A stretch of DNA of 64,000 nucleotides from Streptomyces sp. NBC_01283 (GCF_041435335.1 NZ_CP108430.1:7219001-7283000); one strand, 5' to 3'. Counted from the first letter of the stretch, positions 17,469-26,214 are shown. Translations and numbers: made by a program. Notes: a model not told the origin generated them from the letters alone.

Positions 17469-18551
17469 GTGGTCCGCGCCGCTGTTCTGCCCGCCGTCGG
17501 TTCTCCGTTGGAGATCACCGAGATCGACCTGCCCGAGCCGGGCCCCGGCCAGGTGCGGGTGCGTCTCGCCGCGGCCGGGGTCTGCCACTCCGACCTGTCC
17601 CTGACCAACGGCACGATGCGGGTGCCCGTGCCCGCCGTGCTCGGGCACGAGGGCGCGGGGACGGTCGTGTCCGTGGGCGAGGGCGTCACGCATGTCGCGC
17701 CCGGTGACGGCGTGGTCCTCAACTGGGCTCCTTCCTGCGGCAGTTGTCACCCCTGCTCGCTCGGCGAGGTGTGGCTGTGCGTGAACGCGCTGGCCGGTGC
17801 CGCCGATGTGTACGCCCGTCGCGCCTCGGACGGCGCCGACCTCCACCCCGGCCTGAACGTCGCGGCGTTCGCCGAGGAGACGGTGGTGGCGGGCAACTGC
17901 GTGCTGCCCGCCCCGGTCGGCGTCCCGCTGACGGACGCGGCGCTCCTGGGCTGTGCGGTGCTCACCGGGTACGGCGCCGTGCACCACTCCGCGAAGGTCC
18001 GCGAGGGCGAGACGGTGGCCGTCTTCGGGGTCGGGGGAGTGGGCCTCGCGACGCTCCAGGCGGCCCGGATCGCCGGTGCGTCGCGGATCATCGCCGTCGA
18101 CGTGTCCCCGGAGAAGGAGGAGCTGGCGCGGTCGGCCGGGGCGACGGAGTACGTGGTCGCCTCCGAGAAGACGGCCAAGGCCATCCGCGGGCTGACCGAC
18201 GGCCAGGGCGTGGACGTGGCGGTGGAGTGCGTGGGGCGCGCGGTGACGATCCGTACGGCCTGGGAGTCCACGCGGCGCGGCGGCCGTACGACGGTGGTCG
18301 GCATCGGCGGCAAGGACCAGCAGGTCACCTTCAACGCCCTGGAGATCTTCCACTGGGGCAGGACGCTCGCGGGCTGCGTGTACGGGAACTCCGACCCGGC
18401 GGCCGACCTGCCGGTCCTCGCGGACCACATCCGGGCGGGACGCTTCGACCTGGGCGTCCTGGTGACGGACCGGATCGCGCTGGACGGCATCCCCGCGGCC
18501 TTCGAGAACATGGTCGCGGGGAAGGGTGGACGGGCGCTGGTGGTGTTCTAG
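17469..18551 (+). CDS. Zinc-dependent alcohol dehydrogenase (class III-like MDR)
   Basis: This 360-residue medium-chain dehydrogenase has the catalytic zinc site (GVCHSDLSL, then GHEGAGTVVSVGEGV), the structural zinc cysteines (CGSCHPCSLGEVWLC) and the NAD site GVGGVGLATLQ. All four structural cysteines appear present. GTG 17469 has AAGGAG 9 nt upstream. It follows the aldehyde dehydrogenase in an operon and should supply its aldehyde substrate. Its stop overlaps the stop of the convergent urea transporter gene within CTAG, with no terminator in between. Confidence 0.92.
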   Translation: MVRAAVLPAVGSPLEITEIDLPEPGPGQVRVRLAAAGVCHSDLSLTNGTMRVPVPAVLGHEGAGTVVSVGEGVTHVAPGDGVVLNWAPSCGSCHPCSLGEVWLCVNALAGAADVYARRASDGADLHPGLNVAAFAEETVVAGNCVLPAPVGVPLTDAALLGCAVLTGYGAVHHSAKVREGETVAVFGVGGVGLATLQAARIAGASRIIAVDVSPEKEELARSAGATEYVVASEKTAKAIRGLTDGQGVDVAVECVGRAVTIRTAWESTRRGGRTTVVGIGGKDQQVTFNALEIFHWGRTLAGCVYGNSDPAADLPVLADHIRAGRFDLGVLVTDRIALDGIPAAFENMVAGKGGRALVVF

Positions 18552-19594
18552 ACGGCAGGGGGTGCGACCGGTTCCGGCGCCGTCTCCACCGACGGTGCCG
18601 GAACCGTTGTACGCAGCCGCGCGAAGGACTTGGCCGCCGCCAGGAACGCGAGCGTCGTCAGCACGAACGGCCAGGTGAAGGTGTGCCCGCCGCTCGGTGC
18701 GAGGAGCGCCGACATGGCCGAGCTGACGGCGGTCGCCGTGGCGGCGCCCAGGAGCGCGTACGCGAGCGTCGCGCCCCGCACCGGAAGGAAGACGCCGCAC
18801 AACGCGAGGGCGACGAGCACCGAGTTGTATCCCATCGAGCCGTCCGCGATCTGCGCGGCCGGTGCCCCGAGCGCCCATGCCGAACCGATCCCGACCGCGC
18901 TGCCGAGGCACGCCACGACGCCCGCGCGACGGCTCGCGACGAAGAGGCCCACGAGCAGCACCGCGCCGACGTACCACTGCGGCATGAAGAAGATCTGGGC
19001 GAAGTCGGCGAAGAACGCCCGTGCCAGGTCGGCGGGTTCGAGCGAGGTCGGGCCCGTCGCCGCGCGCGTCAGCGCGGCCAGCGCGTCCCCGTGGTGCCAG
19101 ACCCGCTCGAAGCCGGGCGCGGCGATCGTCATGGCGCTCGCGAGCAGGCAGTACGGGAGCGTGAGCGAGGGCAGGCCCCAGACGGCGAGGAGGTTGACGG
19201 CCGCCGCCGTCACGACCGTGACCACCACGCAGCCCGCGAGGGCGAGCGCGGCCGTGGACAGGTGCCCCGCGCCGAGGAACACCGCGAAACACAGCGCCGT
19301 GAGGCAGGCGTTGAAGCCTTCGAGGCCGGTCGAGACGCGGTCATGGGGTGCCCCGAGCAGCCACGCCGTCCCCGTGCCGACGGCCGTGCCCGCGAGGCCG
19401 TAGAGGCCGTACTCCCAGCCCGCCGCGAAGAGCGCCACGCAGAAGATCGCGCCCGCCGCCGCGCTGGGCAGGAAGGTGACCTGCGCCTGGCCGCGCAGGA
19501 CGTGGGCGGCGAAGGACAGCGCCCTGGAGAGCGGGCCCGAGGGCGGCCCCGTGGTCCCAAAAGGCAGGCTTCCGGCATCCGTTGAGTGCCGCAC
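18548..19594 (-). CDS. Urea transporter (UT family)
   Basis: This 348-residue membrane channel of the bacterial UT family is built as two homologous halves. The first half carries LRGQAQVTFLPS and GLEGFNACLTALCF. The second carries the related FMPQWYVGAVLLVG and GSMGYNSVLVALALCG. The paired G-x-x-G-x-N motifs line the urea pore in known structures. About ten hydrophobic helices are predicted. Members allow facilitated diffusion of urea. No urease or amidase gene is close by, so urea would be used by enzymes encoded elsewhere. The N-terminal ~20 residues are poorly conserved-looking, so the true start may be slightly downstream. Confidence 0.88.
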   Translation of the reverse strand: MRHSTDAGSLPFGTTGPPSGPLSRALSFAAHVLRGQAQVTFLPSAAAGAIFCVALFAAGWEYGLYGLAGTAVGTGTAWLLGAPHDRVSTGLEGFNACLTALCFAVFLGAGHLSTAALALAGCVVVTVVTAAAVNLLAVWGLPSLTLPYCLLASAMTIAAPGFERVWHHGDALAALTRAATGPTSLEPADLARAFFADFAQIFFMPQWYVGAVLLVGLFVASRRAGVVACLGSAVGIGSAWALGAPAAQIADGSMGYNSVLVALALCGVFLPVRGATLAYALLGAATATAVSSAMSALLAPSGGHTFTWPFVLTTLAFLAAAKSFARLRTTVPAPSVETAPEPVAPPAV

Positions 19595-19727
19595 GGCTCA
19601 CTCCCGTGTTACGTCCATGTTTCGCCCGGCAAGACGGATGCACCTTACATCTACCTGGGCGGGCGTGGCGATACCGAGGTGCGCACGCCCGCTCCGAAGT
19701 GAACGTCGGGCAGGGCGAACCCCGTTG

Positions 19728-20378
19728 TCAGGCCGTCGGCGCCGCGACCTGCGCGTACTGGAGCGCGAGGCCGTCGAGGAGTGCGCGAAGGCCCGTCTCG
19801 AACGCCCGCTCGTCGATCTTCTGCTGGCGCTCGGCCAGCAGGTGGGCCTGGCCCAGGTGCGGATAGTCGGCCGGGTCGTACGCGGTCTCGTCGTCCACGA
19901 AGCCGCCGGCGAAGGACCCGAGCGCCGAACCCATGATGAAGTACCGCATCAGCGCGCCGATCGACGTGGCCTGCCCGGCGGGCCAGCCCGCGTCGACCAT
20001 CGCCCCGAACACCGCGTCCGCGAGCCGCAGTCCGGCCGGGCGGCGGCCGGGACCGCCGGCGAGCACCGGAACGATGTTGGGGTGCAGGGTGAGCGCCGCG
20101 CGGTACGACACGGCCCAGTCGTGCAGCGCCGTCCGCCAGTCCCGCTCGTCGGCGGCCTCGAACATCGACAGGTCGACCTGGGCGCTCACGGAGTCCGCGA
20201 CCGCCTCCAGGATCTCGTCCTTCGTGCGGAAGTGGTTGTAGAGCGAGGGCCCGCTGACGCCGAGCTCGGCGGCGAGGCGGCGCGTCGAGACGGCGGCGAG
20301 GCCCTCGGCGTCCACGAGCGCGCGCGCCGTCTCGACGATGCGTTCTCTGCTGAGGAGGGGCTTGCGCGGTCGGGCCAT
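19728..20378 (-). CDS. TetR family regulator, likely controls AAACTA-type operators
   Basis: This 216-residue regulator has a DNA-binding domain at residues ~10-58 (LSRERIVETARALVDAEG..., STRRLAAELGVSGPSLYNHF) and a TetR-C-like ligand domain (YRAALTLHPNIVPVLAGGPGRRP). An ATG at 20387 adds three residues; both starts have weak ribosome sites. It is divergent from the acyl-CoA dehydrogenase gene, and the operator at 20405-20423 sits 27 bases upstream of its start. The second copy of that operator upstream of the ALDH/ADH operon suggests that one protein controls all three units (inference). Confidence 0.85.
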   Translation of the reverse strand: MARPRKPLLSRERIVETARALVDAEGLAAVSTRRLAAELGVSGPSLYNHFRTKDEILEAVADSVSAQVDLSMFEAADERDWRTALHDWAVSYRAALTLHPNIVPVLAGGPGRRPAGLRLADAVFGAMVDAGWPAGQATSIGALMRYFIMGSALGSFAGGFVDDETAYDPADYPHLGQAHLLAERQQKIDERAFETGLRALLDGLALQYAQVAAPTA

Positions 20379-20404
20379 GCGGCACATAGTAGGGCTGCCG
20401 CCGG

Positions 20405-20423
20405 AAACTAGCAGTGCTAATTT
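20405..20423. promoter_or_regulatory. Operator copy 2 of the AAACTA-type palindrome (tetR / acyl-CoA dehydrogenase)
   Basis: AAACTAGCAGTGCTAATTT differs from the copy at 15997-16015 at three positions. It lies between the divergent TetR and acyl-CoA dehydrogenase genes, 41 bases before the latter. The central GCAGTGC and flanking A/T tracts are typical of TetR-family half-site pairs. Confidence 0.75.
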
Positions 20424-20463
20424 AAATGTGGACCCACACGTCGATCCGAAGAGGTGCCCCGCG

Positions 20464-21615
20464 ATGAACCTGGAGCTCAGCGAGGAGCAGTCCGCCGTCC
20501 GGCAACTGGCCAAGGACTTCGTGGCCCGCGAGATCGCGCCCCACGTCATCGAATGGGACCGTGCCGAGAGCGTGGACCGGTCGATCGTGAAGAAGCTCGG
20601 CGAGGTCGGCTTCCTCGGGCTCACCGTCGGCGAGGAGTACGGCGGGTCGGGCGGCGACCACCTCGCGTACTGCCTGGTGACCGAGGAGCTGGGGCGCGGC
20701 GACTCTTCCGTGCGCGGCATCGTGTCGGTCTCGCTGGGGCTCGTGGCCAAGACCATCGCGTCCTGGGGGAACGAGGAGCAGAAGCGGCAGTGGCTGCCCG
20801 GGCTCACCTCCGGTGAGCTCGTCGGCTGCTTCGGGCTCACCGAGCCGGGCACCGGGTCCGACGCGGGGAACCTCGCGACGAAGGCCGTGCGCGAGGGCGG
20901 CGACTTCGTCATCAACGGCTCCAAGACGTTCATCACGAACGGCACCTGGGCCGACGTCGTGCTGCTCTTCGCACGGACGAACGATGCCCCCGGACACAAG
21001 GGCGTCTCCGCCTTCCTCGTGCCGACCGACACCCCCGGCCTGACCCGCCGCACCATCCACGGCAAGCTCGGCCTGCGCGGTCAGGCCACCGCCGAGCTGG
21101 TCCTCCAGGACGTCCGCGTCCCGGCGTCGGCCATGATGGCGCCCGAGGGCAAGGGCTTCTCCGTCGCCATGTCGGCGCTCGCCAAGGGGCGGATGTCGGT
21201 CGCCGCCGGGTGCGTGGGCATCGCCCAGGCCGCCCTCGACGCGGCCGTGACGTACGCGACGGAGCGCGAGCAGTTCGGCAAGGCCATCGCGGGACACCAG
21301 CTCGTCCAGGAGCTGATCAGTGACATCGCGGTGGACGTGGACGCGGCGCGCCTGCTGACCTGGCGGGTCGCCGACCTCATCGACCGCGGGCAGCCCTTCA
21401 CCACCGAGTCGTCCAAGGCCAAGCTGTTCGCCTCGGAGGCCGCGGTGCGCGCCGCCAACAACGCGCTCCAGGTCTTCGGCGGCTACGGCTACATCGACGA
21501 GTACCCCGCGGGCAAGCTGCTGCGCGACGCGCGCGTGATGACGCTCTACGAAGGCACGAGCCAGATCCAGAAGCTGGTCATCGGGCGGGCTCTGACCGGG
21601 GTCTCGGCGTTCTGA
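20464..21615 (+). CDS. Acyl-CoA dehydrogenase
   Basis: This 383-residue FAD enzyme performs the first step of beta-oxidation or of a branched acyl-CoA pathway. The family blocks are complete: GCFGLTEPGTGSDAGN, GSKTFITNGTWAD, the C-terminal GGYGYIDEYPAGKLLRD, and the catalytic base Glu363 in TLYEGTSQIQ, placed as in short/medium-chain enzymes. ATG 20464 follows AAGAGG. It is the only gene in its unit unless the YiaA-like gene 101 bases downstream is co-transcribed. Regulation by the divergent TetR is indicated by the operator at 20405. Confidence 0.95.
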   Translation: MNLELSEEQSAVRQLAKDFVAREIAPHVIEWDRAESVDRSIVKKLGEVGFLGLTVGEEYGGSGGDHLAYCLVTEELGRGDSSVRGIVSVSLGLVAKTIASWGNEEQKRQWLPGLTSGELVGCFGLTEPGTGSDAGNLATKAVREGGDFVINGSKTFITNGTWADVVLLFARTNDAPGHKGVSAFLVPTDTPGLTRRTIHGKLGLRGQATAELVLQDVRVPASAMMAPEGKGFSVAMSALAKGRMSVAAGCVGIAQAALDAAVTYATEREQFGKAIAGHQLVQELISDIAVDVDAARLLTWRVADLIDRGQPFTTESSKAKLFASEAAVRAANNALQVFGGYGYIDEYPAGKLLRDARVMTLYEGTSQIQKLVIGRALTGVSAF

Positions 21616-21716
21616 GGTGACGGTGTGCACGAGCTGGGACGGTGCGCACGAGCTGAGTACGTGAGCTGAGTACGGGAGCGGATGTGACCGGGCCGCTCCC
21701 GGGCGAGGCTCTGATC

Positions 21717-22007
21717 ATGAGTGAGACACCGGTCAAGCAGCAGAGCACCACCGCCTACTACGGCCAGGCGGTCGCGTCGTTCGCCGTGGCGCTCGGCGCG
21801 ACGGCGGTCGGCATCTACAGCCTCGACGTCAGCGGCTGGATCCGCGCCTTCCTCGCCATTTCCGTCCTGTACCTGACGACGTCCGCGTTCACCCTCGCCA
21901 AGGTGGTCAGGGACAAGCAGGAGGCGGGTCAGCTCGTCAGCCGCGTCGACCAGGCCCGCCTGGAGAAGATCCTCGCCGAACACGACCCGTTCAAGCCGGT
22001 GGTCTGA
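21717..22007 (+). CDS. YiaA/YiaB family two-helix membrane protein
   Basis: The protein is 96 residues. Two hydrophobic helices (about residues 18-37 and 43-60) are followed by a charged cytoplasmic tail (VVRDKQEAGQLVSRVDQARLEKIL). The pattern YYGQAVASFAVALGATAVGIY matches the YiaA/YiaB two-helix domain, whose role in bacteria is unknown. ATG 21717 has GAGG 8 nt upstream; an in-frame earlier start lacks one. It lies after the acyl-CoA dehydrogenase and before a TetR gene, on the same strand. Confidence 0.8.
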   Translation: MSETPVKQQSTTAYYGQAVASFAVALGATAVGIYSLDVSGWIRAFLAISVLYLTTSAFTLAKVVRDKQEAGQLVSRVDQARLEKILAEHDPFKPVV

Positions 22008-22015
22008 CCGCCGTC

Positions 22016-22030
22016 CTAAGCGCTTGCTCA
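22016..22030. promoter_or_regulatory. Operator copy 1 of CTAAGCGCTTGCTCA (upstream of TetR)
   Basis: CTAAGCGCTTGCTCA contains the perfect palindrome AAGCGCTT and lies 46 bases before the TetR start. The identical 15 bases recur at 23214-23228 before the MaoC gene. The reverse complement, TGAGCAAGCGCTTAG, is close to the published KstR2-type pattern AnCAAGnnCTTGnT. Confidence 0.75.
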
Positions 22031-22076
22031 CCGTCAGGGGTATGGTGTCCCTCCCGACCGGCGGAAGGAGTGGGCG

Positions 22077-22709
22077 ATGAGCACGGCGGAGCAGACCGAG
22101 GGCGATGACCTGCCATGGGGCGAGGTCACGCCTGATGCGGCGCGGCGGCTGCTGGTCGCCGCCGTCGAGGCCTTCGCCGAGCGCGGGTACCACGCGACCA
22201 CGACGCGGGACATCGCGGGCCGCGCCGGCATGAGCCCCGCGGCGCTCTACATCCACTACAAGACCAAGGAAGAGCTGCTCCACCGCATCAGCCGGATCGG
22301 CCACGACAAGGCGCTGCGGCTCCTGCGCGACGCGGCCGACCGTCCGGGCACCGCGGCGGAGCGGCTCGCCGACGCCGTACGGTCCTTCGTGCGTTGGCAC
22401 GCCGACCATCACACCACCGCCCGCGTCGTCCAGTACGAGCTGGACGCGCTCGGCGAGGAGCACCGCACGGAGATCGTCGCGCTGCGCCGCCAGTCGGACG
22501 CGGCGGTCCGGGACATGATCAACGACGGGGTGCGGGACGGGGAGTTCGACGTCCCCGACGTGCCGGGCACCACGCTCGCCGTGCTCTCGCTCTGCATCGA
22601 CGTGGCCCGCTGGTTCAACGTCGCGGGCCACCGGACGCCCGACGAGGTCGGCGCGCTCTACGCCGACCTCGTGCTGCGCATGGTGGGGGCCCGGGCGCAG
22701 GCCTCCTGA
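22077..22709 (+). CDS. TetR family regulator (KstR2/acyl-CoA-type), linked to maoC
   Basis: This 210-residue regulator has a helix-turn-helix at about residues 25-72 (RLLVAAVEAFAERGYHATTTRDIAGRAGMSPAALYIHYKTKEEL). The C-terminal part contains RWHADHHTTARVVQYELDAL, a pattern seen in TetR proteins that sense acyl-CoA or acyl thioesters. It is convergent with the MaoC hydratase gene (13 bases between stops). Both promoters carry the same CTAAGCGCTTGCTCA site, so it probably represses itself and maoC. The specific ligand is unknown. Confidence 0.87.
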   Translation: MSTAEQTEGDDLPWGEVTPDAARRLLVAAVEAFAERGYHATTTRDIAGRAGMSPAALYIHYKTKEELLHRISRIGHDKALRLLRDAADRPGTAAERLADAVRSFVRWHADHHTTARVVQYELDALGEEHRTEIVALRRQSDAAVRDMINDGVRDGEFDVPDVPGTTLAVLSLCIDVARWFNVAGHRTPDEVGALYADLVLRMVGARAQAS

Positions 22710-22721
22710 GCCCCGCCAGGC

Positions 22722-23186
22722 TCAGAAGTAGTAGCGGGACACCGACTCCGCGACGCAGGCGGGCTTCTCGCCGCCCTCGCGCTCGACGGTTACCACGGCC
22801 GTCACCTGCACGCCGCCGTCCTTGGTCTGCTCGACCTCCTTGAGCACGGCGGTCGCCCGCACCCGGGAGCCCGAGGGCACCGGCGAGGGGAAGCGGACCT
22901 TGTTGGTGCCGTAGTTGACACCCATCTTCATGCCCTCGACCCGCATGACCTGCGGCACCAGGCTCGGCAGCAGCGACAGCGTCAGATAGCCGTGCGCGAT
23001 GGTCGTCTTGAAGGGGCCCTGCGCGGCCTTCTCCACGTCCACGTGGATCCACTGGTGGTCGCCCGTGGCGTCGGCGAACAGGTCGATCCGCTTCTGGTCG
23101 ACCTCCAGCCATTCGCTGTGCCCGAGCTGCTCGCCGACTCCGGCACGCAGGTCGTCGGCCGACGCGAAGATCCTCGGCTCTGCCAT
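22722..23186 (-). CDS. MaoC family (R)-specific enoyl-CoA hydratase
   Basis: This 154-residue single hot-dog domain protein has the hydratase motif with the catalytic Asp and His: RIDLFADATGDHQWIHVDVEKA, followed by GPFKTTIAHGYLTLSLLP. Such enzymes hydrate trans-2-enoyl-CoA to (R)-3-hydroxyacyl-CoA. GAGGAGG lies 8 nt before ATG 23186. Expression is probably controlled by the TetR at 22077 through the site at 23214, 28 bases upstream. No other beta-oxidation gene shares this exact site in the window. Confidence 0.93.
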   Translation of the reverse strand: MAEPRIFASADDLRAGVGEQLGHSEWLEVDQKRIDLFADATGDHQWIHVDVEKAAQGPFKTTIAHGYLTLSLLPSLVPQVMRVEGMKMGVNYGTNKVRFPSPVPSGSRVRATAVLKEVEQTKDGGVQVTAVVTVEREGGEKPACVAESVSRYYF

Positions 23187-23213
23187 GTCCCTGGCCTCCT
23201 CAAAGTATTCGAA

Positions 23214-23228
23214 CTAAGCGCTTGCTCA
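23214..23228. promoter_or_regulatory. Operator copy 2 of CTAAGCGCTTGCTCA (upstream of maoC)
   Basis: These 15 bases are identical to 22016-22030, 28 bases upstream of the MaoC start on the minus strand. An exact repeat between two nearby promoters, one of them belonging to a TetR gene, is strong evidence for a common operator. Confidence 0.75.
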
Positions 23229-23313
23229 GCATGCTGGGTGCGCCGACGTGTGTCAACGGACCGGCCGGGAGGGCGGACAGTTCAGCGATTGCCCAGCGAT
23301 TAGGGTGTGAGGG

Positions 23314-23781
23314 GTGCCCCAGATCCCAGAGAAGATCCACGAGCTCACGGTCGGCCAGCTCTCGGCCCGTAGCGGCGCTGCCGTCTCGGCCCTGCACTTC
23401 TACGAGTCCAAGGGTCTGATCAGCAGCACCCGCACCTCGGGCAACCAGCGCCGCTACCACCGTGACGCGCTGCGCCGCGTCGCCTTCGTCCGCGCCGCCC
23501 AGCGCGTCGGCATCCCGCTCGCCACGATCCGCGAGGCGCTCGACTCGCTCCCCGAGGAGCGCACCCCCACCCGCGAGGACTGGGCGCGCCTCTCGGAGGC
23601 CTGGCGCTCGGAACTGGACGAGCGCATCAAGCAGTTGGGCCGGCTGCGCGATCACCTCACGGACTGCATCGGCTGCGGCTGTCTCTCCCTGGAGAACTGC
23701 GTGCTCTCCAACCCCGACGACGTCTTCGGTGAACGCCTCACCGGTTCGCGTCTGTTGGCGGAGCGTCGGCCCCAGTCGTGA
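23314..23781 (+). CDS. soxR: SoxR, redox-sensing MerR-family regulator
   Basis: The product is 155 residues. The MerR helix-turn-helix is at residues ~10-55 ([39 protein letters not shown]), followed by a dimerisation helix. The [2Fe-2S] site is Cys118, Cys121, Cys123 and Cys129 ([12 protein letters not shown]), with the SoxR spacing CX2CXCX5C. Streptomyces SoxR responds to redox-active pigments rather than superoxide in general. GTG 23314 is the start. Typical SoxR targets (monooxygenase, reductase, ABC transporter) are not adjacent. It overlaps the convergent NCS2 permease gene by 44 bases, so their 3' RNAs are antisense. Confidence 0.95.
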   Translation: MPQIPEKIHELTVGQLSARSGAAVSALHFYESKGLISSTRTSGNQRRYHRDALRRVAFVRAAQRVGIPLATIREALDSLPEERTPTREDWARLSEAWRSELDERIKQLGRLRDHLTDCIGCGCLSLENCVLSNPDDVFGERLTGSRLLAERRPQS

Positions 23782-25048
23782 CCTCGGGCTTTTCCCTCGG
23801 CCCCAGATGGCGGAAGGCCACGCTCAGGATCACGGCGGCGAGTGCCCCCGCGGCCACCCCGCTGCCGAAGATCGTGTGCGCCCAGGGCGGCAGCGGCGCG
23901 TACAGGCCGGGGGTCATCACCGGCAGCAGCCCCACGACCAGGGCGAGCGCGACGACGATGCTGTCGGTGCCGTGGGTGAGGTCGACCCGGGACAGCATGC
24001 CGAAGCCGAGGACGGCGATCACCGCGTAGATCACCAGGCCCGCCGCGCCGACCACCGGCTCGGGGATGGCGGCGAGCAATCGCGTCAGCGGCGTGAGCAG
24101 CCCGCAGGCGATGAGCAGCACGCCCGCGCCCGCCGTGACGAACCGGCTGCGTACGCGCGTCAGTTGGACGATGCCGATGTTCTCGGCGCTCGTCACCATC
24201 AGGGACGTGCCGAAGACTCCGGCGCCCAGCGAGACGAGGGCGTCGGCGCGGGCGATGCGCGGCACGTCCCGGCCCGCGTCCGGGGTTCGGCCCACCGCCT
24301 CGCTGTTGAGCACCGTCTGGCCGGTGGCCTCGGCGAGCGAGGCGAGCGCGAAGACCAGCAGCGGGATCGCCGCGAGCAGGTCGAAGTGCGGGGCGCCGTA
24401 AGGGAACGGGTCCGGCAGGGCGAAGGAGCCGCCGGACGCGAGGTGGATGTCCATGCCCAGGAGGAGCGCGATGACCGTGCCGCCCGCCAGGCCGAAGAGC
24501 ACCGCCATCTGCCGCCACACGCCCCGCAGGACGAGGAAGAGGACGGCGATGACACCGAGCGTGGCGAAGCCGGGGCCGGGGCCCGACGCCACCATCGGCG
24601 CCGTCACCTTGATCATGTTGATGCCGATCAGGACGACCGTGGTGCCCATCACCAGCGGCGGGAAGAGCCGCACCACCCTTCCGTAGAAGGGCAGTACGCA
24701 GATCAGGAACGCCGCGGCGATCAGGACGGAGCCGGACGCCGTCGCGGGCCCGTACTCCTTCCCGATCTGCAGGAAGATCGCCACCGCGGCCCCGCCCGGC
24801 AGCATCAGGAACGGCAGCCGGGCGCCGACCCGCAGCGCCCGCACCCCGAGGGACTGGAACAGTGCCCCGATGCCGCACAGCACCAGCGTGGCGCTGAGCA
24901 GCGAGGCCGTCTCGCCGGCGGTCAGCCGCAGCGTCGTGCCGATCAGGATCACGGAGGAGACCGGAGCGGCTATCCCGGCCAGGAGGTGCTGGAGGGCGAG
25001 CGGTGCGAGGCGCGGCAGCGGGAGGCGCTCGTCGACGGCGGCCACCAC
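23738..25048 (-). CDS. NCS2 family nucleobase (xanthine/uracil) permease
   Basis: This 436-residue transporter has about 12-14 helices and NCS2 blocks: [14 protein letters not shown] near the start, [39 protein letters not shown] and the QNxG-equivalent region [13 protein letters not shown]. It imports uracil, xanthine, urate or a related base with a proton or sodium ion. GTG 25048 or 25045 is the start. GAAGGG, which overlaps the end of the upstream arylsulfotransferase-like gene, serves as the ribosome site, and the genes are only 4 bases apart. The tail overlaps soxR on the other strand by 44 bases. The pair may form an uptake-and-modification unit, but the substrate is unknown. Confidence 0.85.
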   Translation of the reverse strand: MVAAVDERLPLPRLAPLALQHLLAGIAAPVSSVILIGTTLRLTAGETASLLSATLVLCGIGALFQSLGVRALRVGARLPFLMLPGGAAVAIFLQIGKEYGPATASGSVLIAAAFLICVLPFYGRVVRLFPPLVMGTTVVLIGINMIKVTAPMVASGPGPGFATLGVIAVLFLVLRGVWRQMAVLFGLAGGTVIALLLGMDIHLASGGSFALPDPFPYGAPHFDLLAAIPLLVFALASLAEATGQTVLNSEAVGRTPDAGRDVPRIARADALVSLGAGVFGTSLMVTSAENIGIVQLTRVRSRFVTAGAGVLLIACGLLTPLTRLLAAIPEPVVGAAGLVIYAVIAVLGFGMLSRVDLTHGTDSIVVALALVVGLLPVMTPGLYAPLPPWAHTIFGSGVAAGALAAVILSVAFRHLGPREKPEVTTGADAPPTDANR

Positions 25049-25052
25049 GGGC

Positions 25053-26204
25053 TCAGCCCTTCGCTGGAGCGGGAGCCGGGGTGAGCCAGGGCAGTTCGGA
25101 GGAGGCGTAACGGTAGGCGCGGAAGACGGCGTTGGGTTCGGAGGGGAAGAGTTTGCGGACCTCTTCCTCCTCGTAGCCGCCGAAGAAGGGCACGACGTAC
25201 TCCCAGCAGAGATAGCCGTCCGCGGTGACCTCGAAGAGGCGGCCCGCGGGGGAGTCGGTGACCAGCGTGTTGCCGTTCGGCAGGCGCTGGGCACTGCCCA
25301 TGAACGGCGCGAAGAACGACTCACGGGCCGGATCGTGGTACTCCCAGATGACCTTGCCGCTGGAGCGTTCGATCTCGATGACCCGGCTGAACGGAACGTC
25401 CCAGTGCGGCCGGAACACGCCGTTGTCGAAGACCAGGAAGTTGCCGTTCGGCAGCTCGGTCGGGCAGTGCTGCTGGGAGACGACGCCGGGCTCCGAGCGC
25501 CAGATGATGTCGCCCGTCGCGCGGGATATGACCACGACGGCGGAGACCGAGCGGAAGCTGGCGAGGATGTTGCCGTCGCTCGTCGGCAGGACGCTGTTGA
25601 TCAGCGGGTAGTGCTCGCGGGCATAGTCCGGGTGGAGCGGGAAGTCCGCGCGGCCGAGCCGCTCGGAGACCTTCCACTCCCAGGTGGTGTTCCCCTCGGC
25701 GTCCACCTCGACGATGGTGTCCGCCCAGATGGCGCCTTCGGCCTCGGAACCGGGCACTCCGCCGCGGACCGCGTCCGCGTCCGCGCCGGTCAGGGGTTCG
25801 AGCGCGGTGTAGAGGAGCCGCCCGTCCCCGTAGTGGTGCGCGTCGTGGTGCTGGAAGCGGTCGCGGTGCTCGCGCAGGACCGTGCCGTCCGGAGCGATCT
25901 CCTGCATGATCCCGCCGCGGTACTTGTGCCACATGGGGAAGAGCGCGGGCTCGTCCGGGAGTACGCCGTTGTAGGCGAGGTTCCCGTTCGGCAGGATCCG
26001 CGCGTGCCGTCCCGGGCGGTGCGGGAGGTTCCACTGGTGGGCGATCTCGCCGTGGGCGTCGATGAGGTAGACCTCGCCGGTGCCGGTGAGCGGTGCGAAG
26101 AGGGTGTAGCCGCCGTAGCTGGCTTCCTCGTCCAGGGCCATCAGGCCGGTGCCGCGGCGGCGGCGCTGGTTCTGGTCCACGCGGGAGCGGGTCAGATGGG
26201 TCAT
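25053..26204 (-). CDS. Arylsulfotransferase (ASST)-like beta-propeller protein
   Basis: This 383-residue protein is made of repeated beta-propeller blades, each with an outgoing WEW or WEY turn (GNTTWEWKVSE, GKVIWEYHDPARE, GYLCWEYVVPF) and ILPNGNLAYNG / LPNGNFLVFDNG / LPNGNTLVTD segments. These are the hallmarks of the ASST/Arylsulfotran_2 family. An HHDAHHYGDG segment lies in the region where ASST enzymes carry catalytic His residues. I see no signal peptide, unlike periplasmic ASSTs, so the protein should be cytoplasmic and may not be a sulfotransferase. It is co-transcribed with the NCS2 permease and divergent from an XRE-cupin regulator. Confidence 0.75.
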   Translation of the reverse strand: MTHLTRSRVDQNQRRRRGTGLMALDEEASYGGYTLFAPLTGTGEVYLIDAHGEIAHQWNLPHRPGRHARILPNGNLAYNGVLPDEPALFPMWHKYRGGIMQEIAPDGTVLREHRDRFQHHDAHHYGDGRLLYTALEPLTGADADAVRGGVPGSEAEGAIWADTIVEVDAEGNTTWEWKVSERLGRADFPLHPDYAREHYPLINSVLPTSDGNILASFRSVSAVVVISRATGDIIWRSEPGVVSQQHCPTELPNGNFLVFDNGVFRPHWDVPFSRVIEIERSSGKVIWEYHDPARESFFAPFMGSAQRLPNGNTLVTDSPAGRLFEVTADGYLCWEYVVPFFGGYEEEEVRKLFPSEPNAVFRAYRYASSELPWLTPAPAPAKG

Positions 26205-26214
26205 GCCGGGCCTC

